Shown here piece by piece: positions 7,807-16,806 of a stretch of 64,000 bases of DNA. The notes under the pieces are model-generated. The model saw nothing but the letters and a program-made list of their open reading frames with translations. It did no database searches and was not told where the DNA came from. A program made the translations under genes and the position numbers. The stretch comes from Halobacteriovorax sp. JY17 (lineage in GTDB: Bacteria > Bdellovibrionota > Bacteriovoracia > Bacteriovoracales > Bacteriovoracaceae). Each line of letters begins with the position of its first letter. The first letter of the stretch is position 1. The stretch is from positions 992,001 through 1,056,000 of the forward strand of contig NZ_NJER01000001.1 of NCBI RefSeq assembly GCF_002753895.1. Direction: 5' to 3'.

Positions 7807-9331
7807 GAAAATATATAAGATTGGAACGAGAGGAAGTCTTCTCGCAGTCACTCAATGTACACAAGTAAAAGAAGAATTAGAGAAACTAACTGGTGATGAG
7901 TTTGTTCTTGAGATTATTAAAACTCAAGGAGATCTCATAACTGACAAACCTCTCTGGCAACTTGATGGGAAGGACTTCTTTACTAAAGAATTAGACGAAG
8001 CTCTCCTTAGAAAGAATGTAGACATGGTTGTTCACTCCTATAAAGACCTTGGAAGTGAAAGACCTGAAGGTATCAAGCTCGCGGCGATCACCAAGAGACA
8101 CTTTGCTCACGACATTCTCTTTATAAGAAATGAAACGATTCCAAAAATAAATTCAATGAATACTTTTACTGTAGGGACAAGCTCTCCAAGGCGAATCGTC
8201 AATCTCGAATCAGGGCTTAAAGAGTTTCTTCCAGCGAACTCAGTAAAAGTTGAAACAAAGATGCTTCGAGGAAATGTAAATACTAGAATTGGAAAGCTTG
8301 TAAAAGGTGAATACGACGCGATTGTTCTCGCTCTTCCTGGAATTGAAAGACTCGCTCACAGTGAGAATTCTTTAAAAGAGCTAGAAGTTTTACTTAAAGA
8401 CTTAAATTATATGATTCTTCCTCAGAGTGAATTCCCTTCGGCGGCGTCTCAAGGGGCATTGGCGATAGAGTGTAATGAAGAAAATACTGAACTTCTAGAG
8501 AAGTTAAAACTCATAGAAGATAAAGATACTGTAAGTGAAGTTAGTAGAGAGAGATCGGCCTTTAAGAGCTATGGTGGTGGTTGTCACTTAGCAGTTGGAA
8601 TCAACGTTAGAAAATCTGGTCTAAATTATATTCACATACATAAAGGAAGAGCGGACGACAAAGAAATTAGTGAATATCAACTAGAGTCAGTTTCTGAAAC
8701 TTTTCAAGGTGATAAGTCTAAAGTCTTTATTGGAATGCCTTCATCAAAGGACGCAAATTCGGAGTATCTCTTTGATGAGTTGATTACCAAAGTACCAACC
8801 TCTCCTATAGAGATTGCAGAAAAGTCAGATTTCTTTGTAACGAGTAAGTACTGTATAGATCAACTTGAACACTCAAGAAGCTCTATTCAAAATCTATGGG
8901 CGGCGGGGACTAGAACCATGAAAGAATTAACTCAGAGAGGTTTCTGGGTTAATGGGACAAGTAATTCTCTAGGACATGATGAATTAGAAATTCTTAGAAG
9001 CTCAAAATGTATTCAAGTCATGAACAAAAAGAAAGAGTTAAAAGTTTTAACTCATAGAGACTCAAAATCGAATCACGGAGAAATCATTGGTTGCTACGAT
9101 AGAAACCTAAACCATATCTCTGATGAGTATAGAGAAAAACTTTTAAAGACAGAAATATTCTTCTGGACGAGCTTTAATCAATATCTAGAGTTTGTAAGAT
9201 TAATACCAGCGATTAAAGATAGATTTCACTGCGCAGGACTTGGAAAAACAAAGAATCGTTTTGAAGCAGAAGGAATCAGAGTCAAAACATTTATAGGTGT
9301 GAGAGATTTTAAAAATTGGATTAAGGAATAA
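7799..9331 (+). CDS. hemC: HemC-HemD fusion: hydroxymethylbilane synthase / putative uroporphyrinogen-III synthase
   Basis: 510 residues. The N-terminal 300 are porphobilinogen deaminase: IGTRGSLLAVTQ, VHSYKDLG, VGTSSPRR, RGNVNTR, SQGALAIEC, and GGGCHLAVG with Cys262 as the dipyrromethane attachment site. The C-terminal 210 residues look like a divergent HemD: a WAAGTRTMKEL helix, then FWTSFNQYLEFV and AGLGKTKNRFEAEGI, matching the final strand-helix units of uroporphyrinogen-III synthase. Together they would convert porphobilinogen to uroporphyrinogen III. The start is TTG 7799, set by GGAGG ten bases upstream; it overlaps the hemA stop by 8 bases. An upstream TTG at 7736 lacks an SD and would lie inside hemA. 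Confidence 0.85.
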   Translation: MSKKIYKIGTRGSLLAVTQCTQVKEELEKLTGDEFVLEIIKTQGDLITDKPLWQLDGKDFFTKELDEALLRKNVDMVVHSYKDLGSERPEGIKLAAITKRHFAHDILFIRNETIPKINSMNTFTVGTSSPRRIVNLESGLKEFLPANSVKVETKMLRGNVNTRIGKLVKGEYDAIVLALPGIERLAHSENSLKELEVLLKDLNYMILPQSEFPSAASQGALAIECNEENTELLEKLKLIEDKDTVSEVSRERSAFKSYGGGCHLAVGINVRKSGLNYIHIHKGRADDKEISEYQLESVSETFQGDKSKVFIGMPSSKDANSEYLFDELITKVPTSPIEIAEKSDFFVTSKYCIDQLEHSRSSIQNLWAAGTRTMKELTQRGFWVNGTSNSLGHDELEILRSSKCIQVMNKKKELKVLTHRDSKSNHGEIIGCYDRNLNHISDEYREKLLKTEIFFWTSFNQYLEFVRLIPAIKDRFHCAGLGKTKNRFEAEGIRVKTFIGVRDFKNWIKE

Positions 9332-9333
9332 GT

Positions 9334-10602
9334 ATGACTACTCAAAGTGAATTATTTGAAAAATCAAAAGAATTAGTACCTGGTGGAGTACACTCACCTG
9401 TTAGAAGTTTCAAAGGACTTCATACAACTCCAAGATTCATTAAGAAATCCCACGGGGCAATGATTGAAGATGTTGACGGAAAAGACTATATAGATTTCTG
9501 CATGAGTTTTGGCCCACTAGTTCTTGGTCACAAAGATGAAGACGTTGAAAAGAGTCTCGTTGGCGCTCTATCAAGAGGCTGGAGCTACGGAACTTGTGAG
9601 CCGTACTCACTAGATCTCGCTGAATACCTTCTTTCAAAATTAGACTTTGTTGATCAAATACGTTTTGTAAACTCTGGAACAGAGGCCGTAATGACGGCCC
9701 TCAGACTTGCCAGAGGAACAACAGGTAAAGATAAGATTATAAAATTCAATGGTTGTTATCATGGTCACACAGATAGCATGCTCATTAAAGCTGGCTCTGG
9801 CTTAGCGGGAACAAGCGAAGCTTCTAGTGCAGGTGTTCCAAAGGGAATATCAGACGATACTCTTGTTCTAGAGCTTGGTGACAGAGAAGGTATTGAGCAA
9901 TGTTTCAAAGATCACCCAGGCCAAATTGCTGCCATAATTATCGAACCTCTTCCGGCCAATAATGGTCTACTCATTCAAGATCAAAGCTTCCTTGAATATT
10001 TGAGAGAAGTTACAACAAAGAATGAAGCTCTACTTATTTTTGATGAAGTGATCTCAGGTTTTAGAGTAGCTTTTGGTGGAATGAGTGAATTAACAGAAAT
10101 AACTCCTGATATCGTGACTTATGGAAAAATTATCGGTGGAGGACTTCCTGTTGGCGCTATTGCCGCCAAGAAAGAAATCATGAATAACCTCGCTCCTATT
10201 GGAAATGTCTATCAAGCGGGAACTCTTAGTGCCAATCCTTTAGCAATGGTTGGTGGACTTGAAACTCTTAAGAAAATGACCCCTGCGGCCTATGAGAAAT
10301 TAAATCAGAATGCAAGTAGGATAATTGATGTTTTCTCAAAATGGTTACAAGAATATAACGACGGAGAATTTTCTCACTACTCTCTAACGGGTCATAGTTC
10401 ACTTTTTTGGATTGTTGCTGGTAATGATATTAATTGTATGAATAAAATTCCTGCTGATATTACGGAGAAGTTCAACCCACTTTTTGAAACTCTTTTAAAC
10501 AAGGGAATCTATCTTTCTCCAAATGCCTATGAAGTAGGATTTGTTAGTCTTGCTCACGATGAGAAAGTTATAGCAGAATTAGAAAAGAGGCTTTGGAATT
10601 AA
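9334..10602 (+). CDS. hemL: Glutamate-1-semialdehyde 2,1-aminomutase
   Basis: 422 residues, normal length. A PLP-dependent class III aminotransferase fold that turns glutamate-1-semialdehyde into 5-aminolevulinate, the step after HemA. VPGGVHSPVRSFKG and FVNSGTEAVMTALRLARG are diagnostic. FDEVISGFR precedes the lysine loop YGKIIGGGLPVGA, whose Lys forms the PLP Schiff base, and then AGTLSANPLAM. It starts 2 bases after hemC/D. The next gene, a histidine kinase, starts directly at its stop codon. Confidence 0.95.
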   Translation: MTTQSELFEKSKELVPGGVHSPVRSFKGLHTTPRFIKKSHGAMIEDVDGKDYIDFCMSFGPLVLGHKDEDVEKSLVGALSRGWSYGTCEPYSLDLAEYLLSKLDFVDQIRFVNSGTEAVMTALRLARGTTGKDKIIKFNGCYHGHTDSMLIKAGSGLAGTSEASSAGVPKGISDDTLVLELGDREGIEQCFKDHPGQIAAIIIEPLPANNGLLIQDQSFLEYLREVTTKNEALLIFDEVISGFRVAFGGMSELTEITPDIVTYGKIIGGGLPVGAIAAKKEIMNNLAPIGNVYQAGTLSANPLAMVGGLETLKKMTPAAYEKLNQNASRIIDVFSKWLQEYNDGEFSHYSLTGHSSLFWIVAGNDINCMNKIPADITEKFNPLFETLLNKGIYLSPNAYEVGFVSLAHDEKVIAELEKRLWN

Positions 10603-11502
10603 TTGAAAAAGAATAAGAGTCTCCTCCTATTAACAACGCTTCTAGTGACCACTACGCTTGCTCTTGCAACATGGTGGACATACTTACTCTATGTCTTTGG
10701 TGACAAGTTTGAAGAACTATCTAGAACCATGCCGGAACTAGGTCTTAGAGTAAATATAATTAGAATGCTAAAATGGGAAGCTTCAACCTTCATCATTTTA
10801 ATTCTCTTTTTAACCGTAAGCTTCTTAGTCGTCTTCTTTAAAGATCATAGAAAAACTAAGGCACTACAATCTTTCTTTGCTAGTCTTACCCATGAGCTTA
10901 AAACACCTCTGGCGAGTATTAGACTTCAATCGGAAGTGATTACCGACGTAGCAGAATCTTTAGAGAGCGCTCAACTAGTAAAGCTTACCAGTCGGCTTAT
11001 AGAAGACACGGCAAATCTTGAAACACAAATGGACAAAATTCTACAGCTCTCACGACTTGAAAGAGGTGGGACGGTAAACTTAAGACCAATTGATCTAATA
11101 AAGATAATCAAAAAGGTTTCAAATAATTACAAGGTGCTCTATAGAATTGAACTTACAGAAGAGAGCGTTAGTGAAGTCATGGGTGACGAGTTGGCCATTG
11201 AGCTTATTATTAAGAACCTCTTTGAAAATACAAAGAATCACACTAAGACGGAAACAATAAGTATTAAGTTGGTGGAAGAGACGGCCAACAATATCATTAG
11301 ACTCCACTATAAAGATCAAGGGACGTTCTCAGGAGATCGTTCGAAACTTGGAATGATCTTCTATAAGTACGACAGTAAGAAAGGTAGTGGAATCGGACTC
11401 TACCTAATTAGAAAGTTCATGTCTCTTATGAAAGGACAGGCCATATTTCACGGTGAGAACTCACTAGAAACCGAACTTATTTTCACTAAGGCCCAACTAT
11501 GA
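10603..11502 (+). CDS. Sensor histidine kinase embedded in the heme operon
   Basis: 299 residues. Two membrane helices (about 5-30 and 60-85) enclose a short external segment of some 30 residues, too small for a typical ligand domain. The H-box reads THELKTPLASIRL; the N-box is NLFENTKNH and the G2 box is GSGIGLYLIRKF. The G1 box is weak (YKDQGT in place of DxGxG). The TTG start abuts the hemL stop (TAA then TTG), and the gene overlaps the regulator by 4 bases (ATGA). Its place between hemL and hemE implies a role in tetrapyrrole or envelope sensing; the signal is unknown. Confidence 0.9.
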   Translation: MKKNKSLLLLTTLLVTTTLALATWWTYLLYVFGDKFEELSRTMPELGLRVNIIRMLKWEASTFIILILFLTVSFLVVFFKDHRKTKALQSFFASLTHELKTPLASIRLQSEVITDVAESLESAQLVKLTSRLIEDTANLETQMDKILQLSRLERGGTVNLRPIDLIKIIKKVSNNYKVLYRIELTEESVSEVMGDELAIELIIKNLFENTKNHTKTETISIKLVEETANNIIRLHYKDQGTFSGDRSKLGMIFYKYDSKKGSGIGLYLIRKFMSLMKGQAIFHGENSLETELIFTKAQL

Positions 11503-12209
11503 TTAAAGGAAAAATCCTCATTGTAGAAGATGAGAAGAATTTAGGAATTACTCTGCAGGAATACTTAAGTGGACTTGGACATGATTGTCGCCTGGCCACA
11601 ACAGCATCTGAGGCGAAGGCCTCCTTTCATGAGGGTAACCCAAAAATCATTCTAATGGATATAGGACTTCCCGATGGAAATGGACTAGACCTAGCAAGAG
11701 AGTTTAGAAAAGTTCGAAAAGATTTCGTCCTCTTATTTCTCTCCGCTCAAAACGACCCTGAAACAAGAGTTGAAGGATTGGAGATAGGTGCCGAAGACTA
11801 TATAACGAAGCCATTTGCCCTTAAAGAATTAGTTCTTAGACTAAATAGAATACTAGAACATCAAAGTATAACGAACTCTTCTCCAGACGAAATAAAGGTT
11901 GGAGATCTAAAAATTTGGTTTAAGAGATTTGAGCTTGAAAATGGAAATGGGGAGATCACTCCTATTTCTCAAAAGGAATGCTCTATATTAGAACTTCTTA
12001 TTAGAAATGAATCTCAGGCCACGACAAGAGAAGAAATTATCGAAGCGGTTTGGGGAGAGGATAAATTCCCATCAAATAGAACTGTAGACAACTACATAGT
12101 CTCCCTAAGAAAGTGGTGTGAGACTTCAAAAGAAAATGCAATCGAAATAAAAAGTATTAGAGGGATTGGCTATAAATTAAATTTCAACGCTAAATCCGTA
12201 GAAAAATAA
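11499..12209 (+). CDS. OmpR-family response regulator embedded in the heme operon
   Basis: 236 residues: a receiver domain (acidic pocket in IVEDEKN, phosphoacceptor Asp in ILMDIGLP, Lys in YITKPF) followed by a winged-helix DNA-binding domain (about 130-230; NRTVDNYIVSLRKW and IRGIGYKL). The partner kinase overlaps it by 4 bases. It probably controls transcription of the heme operon, heme uptake genes or others; no binding site could be assigned. It resembles the regulator at 21484-22200, with the same kinase-then-regulator order and the same overlap. Confidence 0.93.
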   Translation: MIKGKILIVEDEKNLGITLQEYLSGLGHDCRLATTASEAKASFHEGNPKIILMDIGLPDGNGLDLAREFRKVRKDFVLLFLSAQNDPETRVEGLEIGAEDYITKPFALKELVLRLNRILEHQSITNSSPDEIKVGDLKIWFKRFELENGNGEITPISQKECSILELLIRNESQATTREEIIEAVWGEDKFPSNRTVDNYIVSLRKWCETSKENAIEIKSIRGIGYKLNFNAKSVEK

Positions 12210-12218
12210 GAGGAAAAA

Positions 12219-13256
12219 ATGGGACTATTTAACGACAGAACACAAGTGAATGGAAAGACAGGCGTACCAGTATGGTTTATGAGACAGGCGGGAAGATATC
12301 ATTCTCACTATCAGAATATAAAGAAAGACTCTGACTTTATGACTATGTGTAAGACACCTGCTCTTGCCAATGAAATTACTCACGGTCCTATTGATGACTT
12401 TAATTTCGATGCCGCGATTTTATTTTCAGATCTACTCTTCCCTCTTGAGCAACTAAATATGGGACTAGTTTATAATCCAGGGCCAATTCTTGATAAGAAA
12501 ATTGAAACCATTGAAGATCTTAACAAGCTAAGTGTCAAAGCTCCTGCTACAGAGTATTATAACTTTCAAAAAGAGGCCTGTACTCTACTTAGAAACTCAC
12601 TAGCGAAAGATAAGACGCTTCTAGGTTTTGTTGGTGCTCCTTTCACTCTCTATTCATATGCAACAGAGGGAAGCCACGCAGGAAGTCTTACAAGTTCCAA
12701 ACTAGGTCTCTACGATGGACGCTTTCAAGGCTTCCTTGAAAAGCTTATGCCAGAATTAGTAGAAAATATGTGTATTCAAGCAGAAGGTGGAGCAGATGCG
12801 ATGTGCCTCTTTGACACTGCTGTTGGAGAATTACATATAGAAGACTTTAAGACTTATATTATTCCGGCCCTAAAATCTGTGACCAAAGCATTTAAGGCCA
12901 GATATCCAGAAAAGAAAGTTATCTACTACTCAAAGCTTACTCATATGGAATACCTAAGAGAAATCCAAGACGATAATATTGATGTTCTAGGAATTGACTG
13001 GAGAATGAATCTAGCAAGTGCACTCAACGAGTTTGGAAAAGACTACTATATCCAAGGGAATTTTGACCCTAGCTGGCTACATCTTCCATGGGAGCATGTT
13101 GAAACAAATTTAAAGAGAATGTGGCAAGGTCTTCAAGACCAGAATGTTCCTTTTGAGAAGTGGATTTGTGGTCTAGGTCACGGAGTTCTTCAACATACTC
13201 CAGAAGATAACGTGAGAAACGCTGTTTCCTATATCCACGAGAACTTCGTCTATTAA
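12219..13256 (+). CDS. hemE: Uroporphyrinogen decarboxylase
   Basis: 345 residues, full length. VPVWFMRQAGRY near the N-terminus is the family signature holding the catalytic arginines. DAAILFSDLLFP and FVGAPFTL follow, and a C-terminal GLGHGVLQHTPEDN closes the barrel. It decarboxylates the four acetate side chains of uroporphyrinogen III to give coproporphyrinogen III. The start has AGAGGA about 6 bases upstream and lies 9 bases after the regulator stop. It overlaps hemN by one base (TAATG). Confidence 0.95.
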   Translation: MGLFNDRTQVNGKTGVPVWFMRQAGRYHSHYQNIKKDSDFMTMCKTPALANEITHGPIDDFNFDAAILFSDLLFPLEQLNMGLVYNPGPILDKKIETIEDLNKLSVKAPATEYYNFQKEACTLLRNSLAKDKTLLGFVGAPFTLYSYATEGSHAGSLTSSKLGLYDGRFQGFLEKLMPELVENMCIQAEGGADAMCLFDTAVGELHIEDFKTYIIPALKSVTKAFKARYPEKKVIYYSKLTHMEYLREIQDDNIDVLGIDWRMNLASALNEFGKDYYIQGNFDPSWLHLPWEHVETNLKRMWQGLQDQNVPFEKWICGLGHGVLQHTPEDNVRNAVSYIHENFVY

Positions 13257-14518
13257 TGGGTCAAAACCTAAAAGATCTATTGGTTAATTTCCACTCCCAC
13301 GGAAGAAGGTATAGCTACTATCCCTCTCTTCCAACTTGGAGTGGAAACGAAGAAAAAGAACTTATAATTGAAAGTTTAAATTTAAAAGAGACCAATCTCT
13401 ATATTCACATCCCCTACTGTTCATCTCTTTGTACATTCTGCGGCTGCAATATAAAGATCACAAAATCTAAAGAACAATTCACCACCTATATTGAAAAAAT
13501 TCTGGTAGAGTGGAAGAACTACAAAAATAAAAACCCTAATATAAGCCTCTCATCCATCTATCTAGGAGGAGGAACTCCTACATACTTAGAGCTTGAGGAC
13601 TTGAAGTTTCTGATTGATTCCATTCTAAGAGATACCGAAGTGTCTACAGACTTCATAGGGACAGTTGAAACAGACCCGCGGGTTCCACAGGCCGAGAAGC
13701 TAAGATACCTAGCAGGAGTTGGATTTAACTCTATCAGCATAGGTGTACAAGACACCAATAGAGAAACACTACTAAATGTAAATAGAGACCAAAGTTTCGA
13801 TCAAGTACGCGAACTTGTAAGTTTTTCTAGAGAGATTGGTTTTTCGGAAGTTAATTTAGACCTAATCTATGGCCTTCCTTTTCAGACGAAGAAAACTTTT
13901 ACAAAGACTATTGAAGATATTATCGAGCTCTCTCCAGACAGGATTGCCAACTACCCTCTTGCAAAAGTTCCATGGCAAATGGACTTACAAAATGCACTGG
14001 GAATCTATAAGCCCTTAGGTGTCTATGAGATGTATGACCTCTATATTCTTTCTGATGAAATTCTTAAAAAAAATGGTTACAAGCTTCTTGGAATGGGACA
14101 CTACAGTCTTTCAAGTGAAAACTATAATAGAAATATTACTGGATATACTAGAGCGAAAGATACCTCTCTCATTGCCCTAGGGACTTCGGCTATATCCAAC
14201 ACTAGTGATTACTTATTTCAAAATGATAAAATACTTGAGAAATATATGCTCTCTCCTAATTCTGCTATAAAATCTCATAAGAAATCAGAATTAGAAAAAA
14301 GTCTTGAAGTCTTATTCTCCCAAGTAAATTGCCTTTCAATTATTACAAAAGGCCTTATGGAAGTATGTTTTACACCTCCTCAATTAGAGCGAATAAAAAA
14401 GTCTCTTACTCATTTAAAGAATCATGACATTCTCATCGAACAAGAAAATGCATATCAAATCACTGATTTTGGAAAACACTTCAACAAAACCATTTGTCAG
14501 ACTTTTGAAATATTCTAG
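13256..14518 (+). CDS. hemN: Oxygen-independent coproporphyrinogen III oxidase (radical SAM)
   Basis: 420 residues. YIHIPYCSSLCTFCGCN gives the CX3CX2CXC cluster of true HemN, which distinguishes it from HemW, whose motif lacks the last Cys. YLGGGTPTYLE is the SAM-binding stretch, and VNLDLIYGLPFQT follows. It oxidatively decarboxylates coproporphyrinogen III to protoporphyrinogen IX without oxygen. It is slightly shorter than E. coli HemN (457). Last gene of the operon, coupled to hemE through a TAATG overlap. HemB and the final steps (protoporphyrinogen oxidase, ferrochelatase) are not in this window. Confidence 0.93.
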   Translation: MGQNLKDLLVNFHSHGRRYSYYPSLPTWSGNEEKELIIESLNLKETNLYIHIPYCSSLCTFCGCNIKITKSKEQFTTYIEKILVEWKNYKNKNPNISLSSIYLGGGTPTYLELEDLKFLIDSILRDTEVSTDFIGTVETDPRVPQAEKLRYLAGVGFNSISIGVQDTNRETLLNVNRDQSFDQVRELVSFSREIGFSEVNLDLIYGLPFQTKKTFTKTIEDIIELSPDRIANYPLAKVPWQMDLQNALGIYKPLGVYEMYDLYILSDEILKKNGYKLLGMGHYSLSSENYNRNITGYTRAKDTSLIALGTSAISNTSDYLFQNDKILEKYMLSPNSAIKSHKKSELEKSLEVLFSQVNCLSIITKGLMEVCFTPPQLERIKKSLTHLKNHDILIEQENAYQITDFGKHFNKTICQTFEIF

Positions 14519-14523
14519 AGCTC

Positions 14524-14548
14524 TTCGCCATTTTTTTAAATCGGCGAA
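14524..14548 (+). terminator. Possible hairpin after the heme operon
   Basis: TTCGCC and GGCGAA form a 6-bp stem, extended by ATTT/AAAT with one bulged base, starting 6 bases after the hemN stop. There is no T tract after it, so it may end or stabilise the transcript rather than act as a standard intrinsic terminator. Confidence 0.35.
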
Positions 14549-14715
14549 TGAAATATCCCCTAAGATAATAGAATAAGACAATCTCTCTTCGCCTAAAAAA
14601 AATCACGACGAAGTAAAAACTATCGAGAAGTTTTTAGTATTGCTAATTAGATCCTCGAACTTTAGAACATCCCTACAAAACATTTTTAACAACAACTAAA
14701 TCGAGGAGATTTAAA

Positions 14716-15207
14716 ATGAAAAAATTATCAATTCTTATCTTAGCAGTTCTTTCTTTCTCATCATTTGCTCACAAATATGTAGGAATGAATGTACCAACGA
14801 TGTTAATGGAAAATGGTTTTGAATTTGAAAGTGTTAAAGTGACAAATATTTGTCAAACAGCAGATGGAAGCTTCAAGACAATTAAGAAAGCAACTAACAA
14901 GTGTGTTACTTACTCAAGAAACTTCAGAAATGCTTTTGAATATAGAGAAGCAAGTAACGGTTGTCTAAGAACTGGAAGCCTTCACTTATTTGCATCAGAA
15001 AGCAAAAGAACTTCATTCTGTGCTGAGTACGGAAGAGAAGATGGTGAGTATGGGTGTATCAGAATTGGACATTCTTCAGAGCAAAGACCACTTTCTTATA
15101 CTGTTCAAAAAGTTAGATGGAATACTAGAGGTGGAATGAACAATGAAACAAGAGTAATTGACGAAGTTCTTGAGTCTTATACTCACACAATTCCTGCTTG
15201 TAACTAA
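14716..15207 (+). CDS. Secreted Cys-containing protein, unknown family
   Basis: 163 residues with a signal peptide (about 1-18, cut after SSFA). The mature part has six cysteines, which could form three disulfides outside the cytoplasm, and no recognised domain. A strong SD (GAGGAG, 7 bases before ATG) and an isolated position with its own terminator suggest a well-expressed single-gene unit. Nothing in the neighbours points to a function. Confidence 0.75.
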   Translation: MKKLSILILAVLSFSSFAHKYVGMNVPTMLMENGFEFESVKVTNICQTADGSFKTIKKATNKCVTYSRNFRNAFEYREASNGCLRTGSLHLFASESKRTSFCAEYGREDGEYGCIRIGHSSEQRPLSYTVQKVRWNTRGGMNNETRVIDEVLESYTHTIPACN

Positions 15208-15253
15208 TAAATTACTTTAGAGTTTATCTCTAATTTTTATAGTGTGTGTGTTT

Positions 15254-15279
15254 AAAGGCCATATGAAAGTATGGCCTTT
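15254..15279. terminator. Bidirectional intrinsic terminator
   Basis: AAAGGCCATA and TATGGCCTTT make a perfect 10-bp stem with a 6-base loop. T-rich flanks lie on both sides. It separates the convergent genes ending at 15207 (plus) and 15282 (minus). Confidence 0.85.
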
Positions 15280-15281
15280 TC

Positions 15282-16016
15282 TTATTTTAAAGTATCAATA
15301 GCGCTAAGAACGAAGAGGGGGATATCTCCTCTACTCTCATTTGAATTCAATAAATTTGCAATTTCTCTTAAGGCCTTCTGCTGAATTCTATGAATTTTTG
15401 TAGCAGCTTGAGCATTCACAGATTCAGAGAGATTATAGTAGAGATTTGGTGTTTCTTCTTGAGATTCAACTTTTATAAAGTTACTTACTGCTTTAAAGTT
15501 TCTAATAAAGTATTCATGCGAAACTTTAAATGTATCTATTGTAGATTTAACAGCACCTTCAGAGCAGGTAACAAGTTCATCACGAATCAAGTTAGAGAGA
15601 GCATCCTCTCCCGTTTTCCCAAAGAGTCTTATAATCTCCTCCTTGGAAGTTCCACAAGAATTAGAAGCGAGTTTAAAGACCAGATAACTTGTTTGATCTC
15701 TCACGGAGTCATCAATAAGTTTTACATCTAACTTAGAACAGCTATCAGAAAGTAAGAATTCCTCTGTTAAATAGTTCCCAAGCCCTAACGGGTTAAGTTT
15801 TGCTCTAAGGGTATAGAGATCCTCTGTTTTATAAACATAGGAAAGGACTTTTAGAACTGTATCGTTCTTAGGCATTCTTTTTAATTCAAGTTTCTTAATT
15901 CTACGAAGACTCGTCTCAGGAACGTCCATATTTTTTGAAAGCGAATTTAAACTTAGATGAGATTTCTCATCTAAGTAATTATTCAAAATAGAGGATAGTT
16001 CTTGAAGATAAGTCAT
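15282..16016 (-). CDS. Putative helix-turn-helix protein, unknown family
   Basis: 244 residues, no signal peptide. The N-terminus (about 1-45) reads like a DNA-binding helix-turn-helix (SLNSLSKNMDVPETSLRRI), followed by a basic stretch. The remaining 180 residues are helical and not recognised. It overlaps the upstream secreted-protein gene by one base, so a cytoplasmic regulator appears to be cotranscribed with two exported proteins. The regulator role is inferred from the HTH-like segment only. Confidence 0.6.
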   Translation of the reverse strand: MTYLQELSSILNNYLDEKSHLSLNSLSKNMDVPETSLRRIKKLELKRMPKNDTVLKVLSYVYKTEDLYTLRAKLNPLGLGNYLTEEFLLSDSCSKLDVKLIDDSVRDQTSYLVFKLASNSCGTSKEEIIRLFGKTGEDALSNLIRDELVTCSEGAVKSTIDTFKVSHEYFIRNFKAVSNFIKVESQEETPNLYYNLSESVNAQAATKIHRIQQKALREIANLLNSNESRGDIPLFVLSAIDTLK

Positions 16017-16795
16017 TACTTCTTCGGTACCGTTACAAAGATACGTCCTCTTGGAACTTTCTTATTATCGTAGATAACACTATCGAAGAAAGTTGTTGTT
16101 CCAAAGAGTCTCTCTAAATAATTAGGACTCTGATTAATTCTAGTAACTTCGCTGGCCGTCATATTCATATTAACTCTGACTCTACCTGCACCACCGCCGC
16201 CACTTTGTTCCCCACCTAGAACTTTTCCTGAAAGATCTCTCCATGCAATAAAATTATTAAGCTGGGATTGCTCAGAAAGACTAGAGAAATCTGGAACAAG
16301 TTTAACTCTGTCATTTTCTGCTGCGTATTTAATATATCTATTAAAACTTCCCCACTTCTTCCATGTTTCCATGGCAGTGTCGTTGACTCCATAATTTTTT
16401 AAATTACCGTAGAAAATAGACTCAGGAATTGAGGCCTCTCTAGTTATGTGCTCAACTTCAAAACCTTTCTCAACTAATTGCTCCGTACACTCTCCCAGAG
16501 TCTCTTTCTCAAACCTTTGAGTTCTAGGGTTATAATAAGGATACTCATTGGCCAAAAAATCATTCTTAATATACTCACTACCATCAACAAACTTAAGTAT
16601 TGTTTTCTGAAGAATTGGCTTAATATTTTTCTGATTAGTAAAATTCTTCTCTCTTATATATCCGCTATCAAAGCAAAGCTCTGACACGAGCTTCTCGCCA
16701 AAAGGTAGATCGATAGTTGGAAATATTCCTGCCCATACTGACCCAGTCAATAGGAATAGAAAATGAAGAGTAATGAGCTTAGAAAGTGACTTCAT
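16016..16795 (-). CDS. Secreted protein, unknown family
   Basis: 259 residues with a signal peptide (about 1-22, ending SVWA). No known domain. A glycine-rich linker (SGGGGAGRVRV) sits before the C-terminal 50 residues and suggests two structural parts. It is the middle gene of a three-gene minus-strand unit: 11 bases after the small secreted protein and one base overlapping the HTH gene. Confidence 0.7.
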   Translation of the reverse strand: MKSLSKLITLHFLFLLTGSVWAGIFPTIDLPFGEKLVSELCFDSGYIREKNFTNQKNIKPILQKTILKFVDGSEYIKNDFLANEYPYYNPRTQRFEKETLGECTEQLVEKGFEVEHITREASIPESIFYGNLKNYGVNDTAMETWKKWGSFNRYIKYAAENDRVKLVPDFSSLSEQSQLNNFIAWRDLSGKVLGGEQSGGGGAGRVRVNMNMTASEVTRINQSPNYLERLFGTTTFFDSVIYDNKKVPRGRIFVTVPKK

Positions 16796-16806
16796 GGTGG
16801 AGATTC

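Noticed and set aside
14614-14636. AT-only inverted repeat TAAAAACT/AGTTTTTA before the secreted-protein gene
   Set aside because: It has one G-C pair per arm at most and no other support as a terminator or operator.
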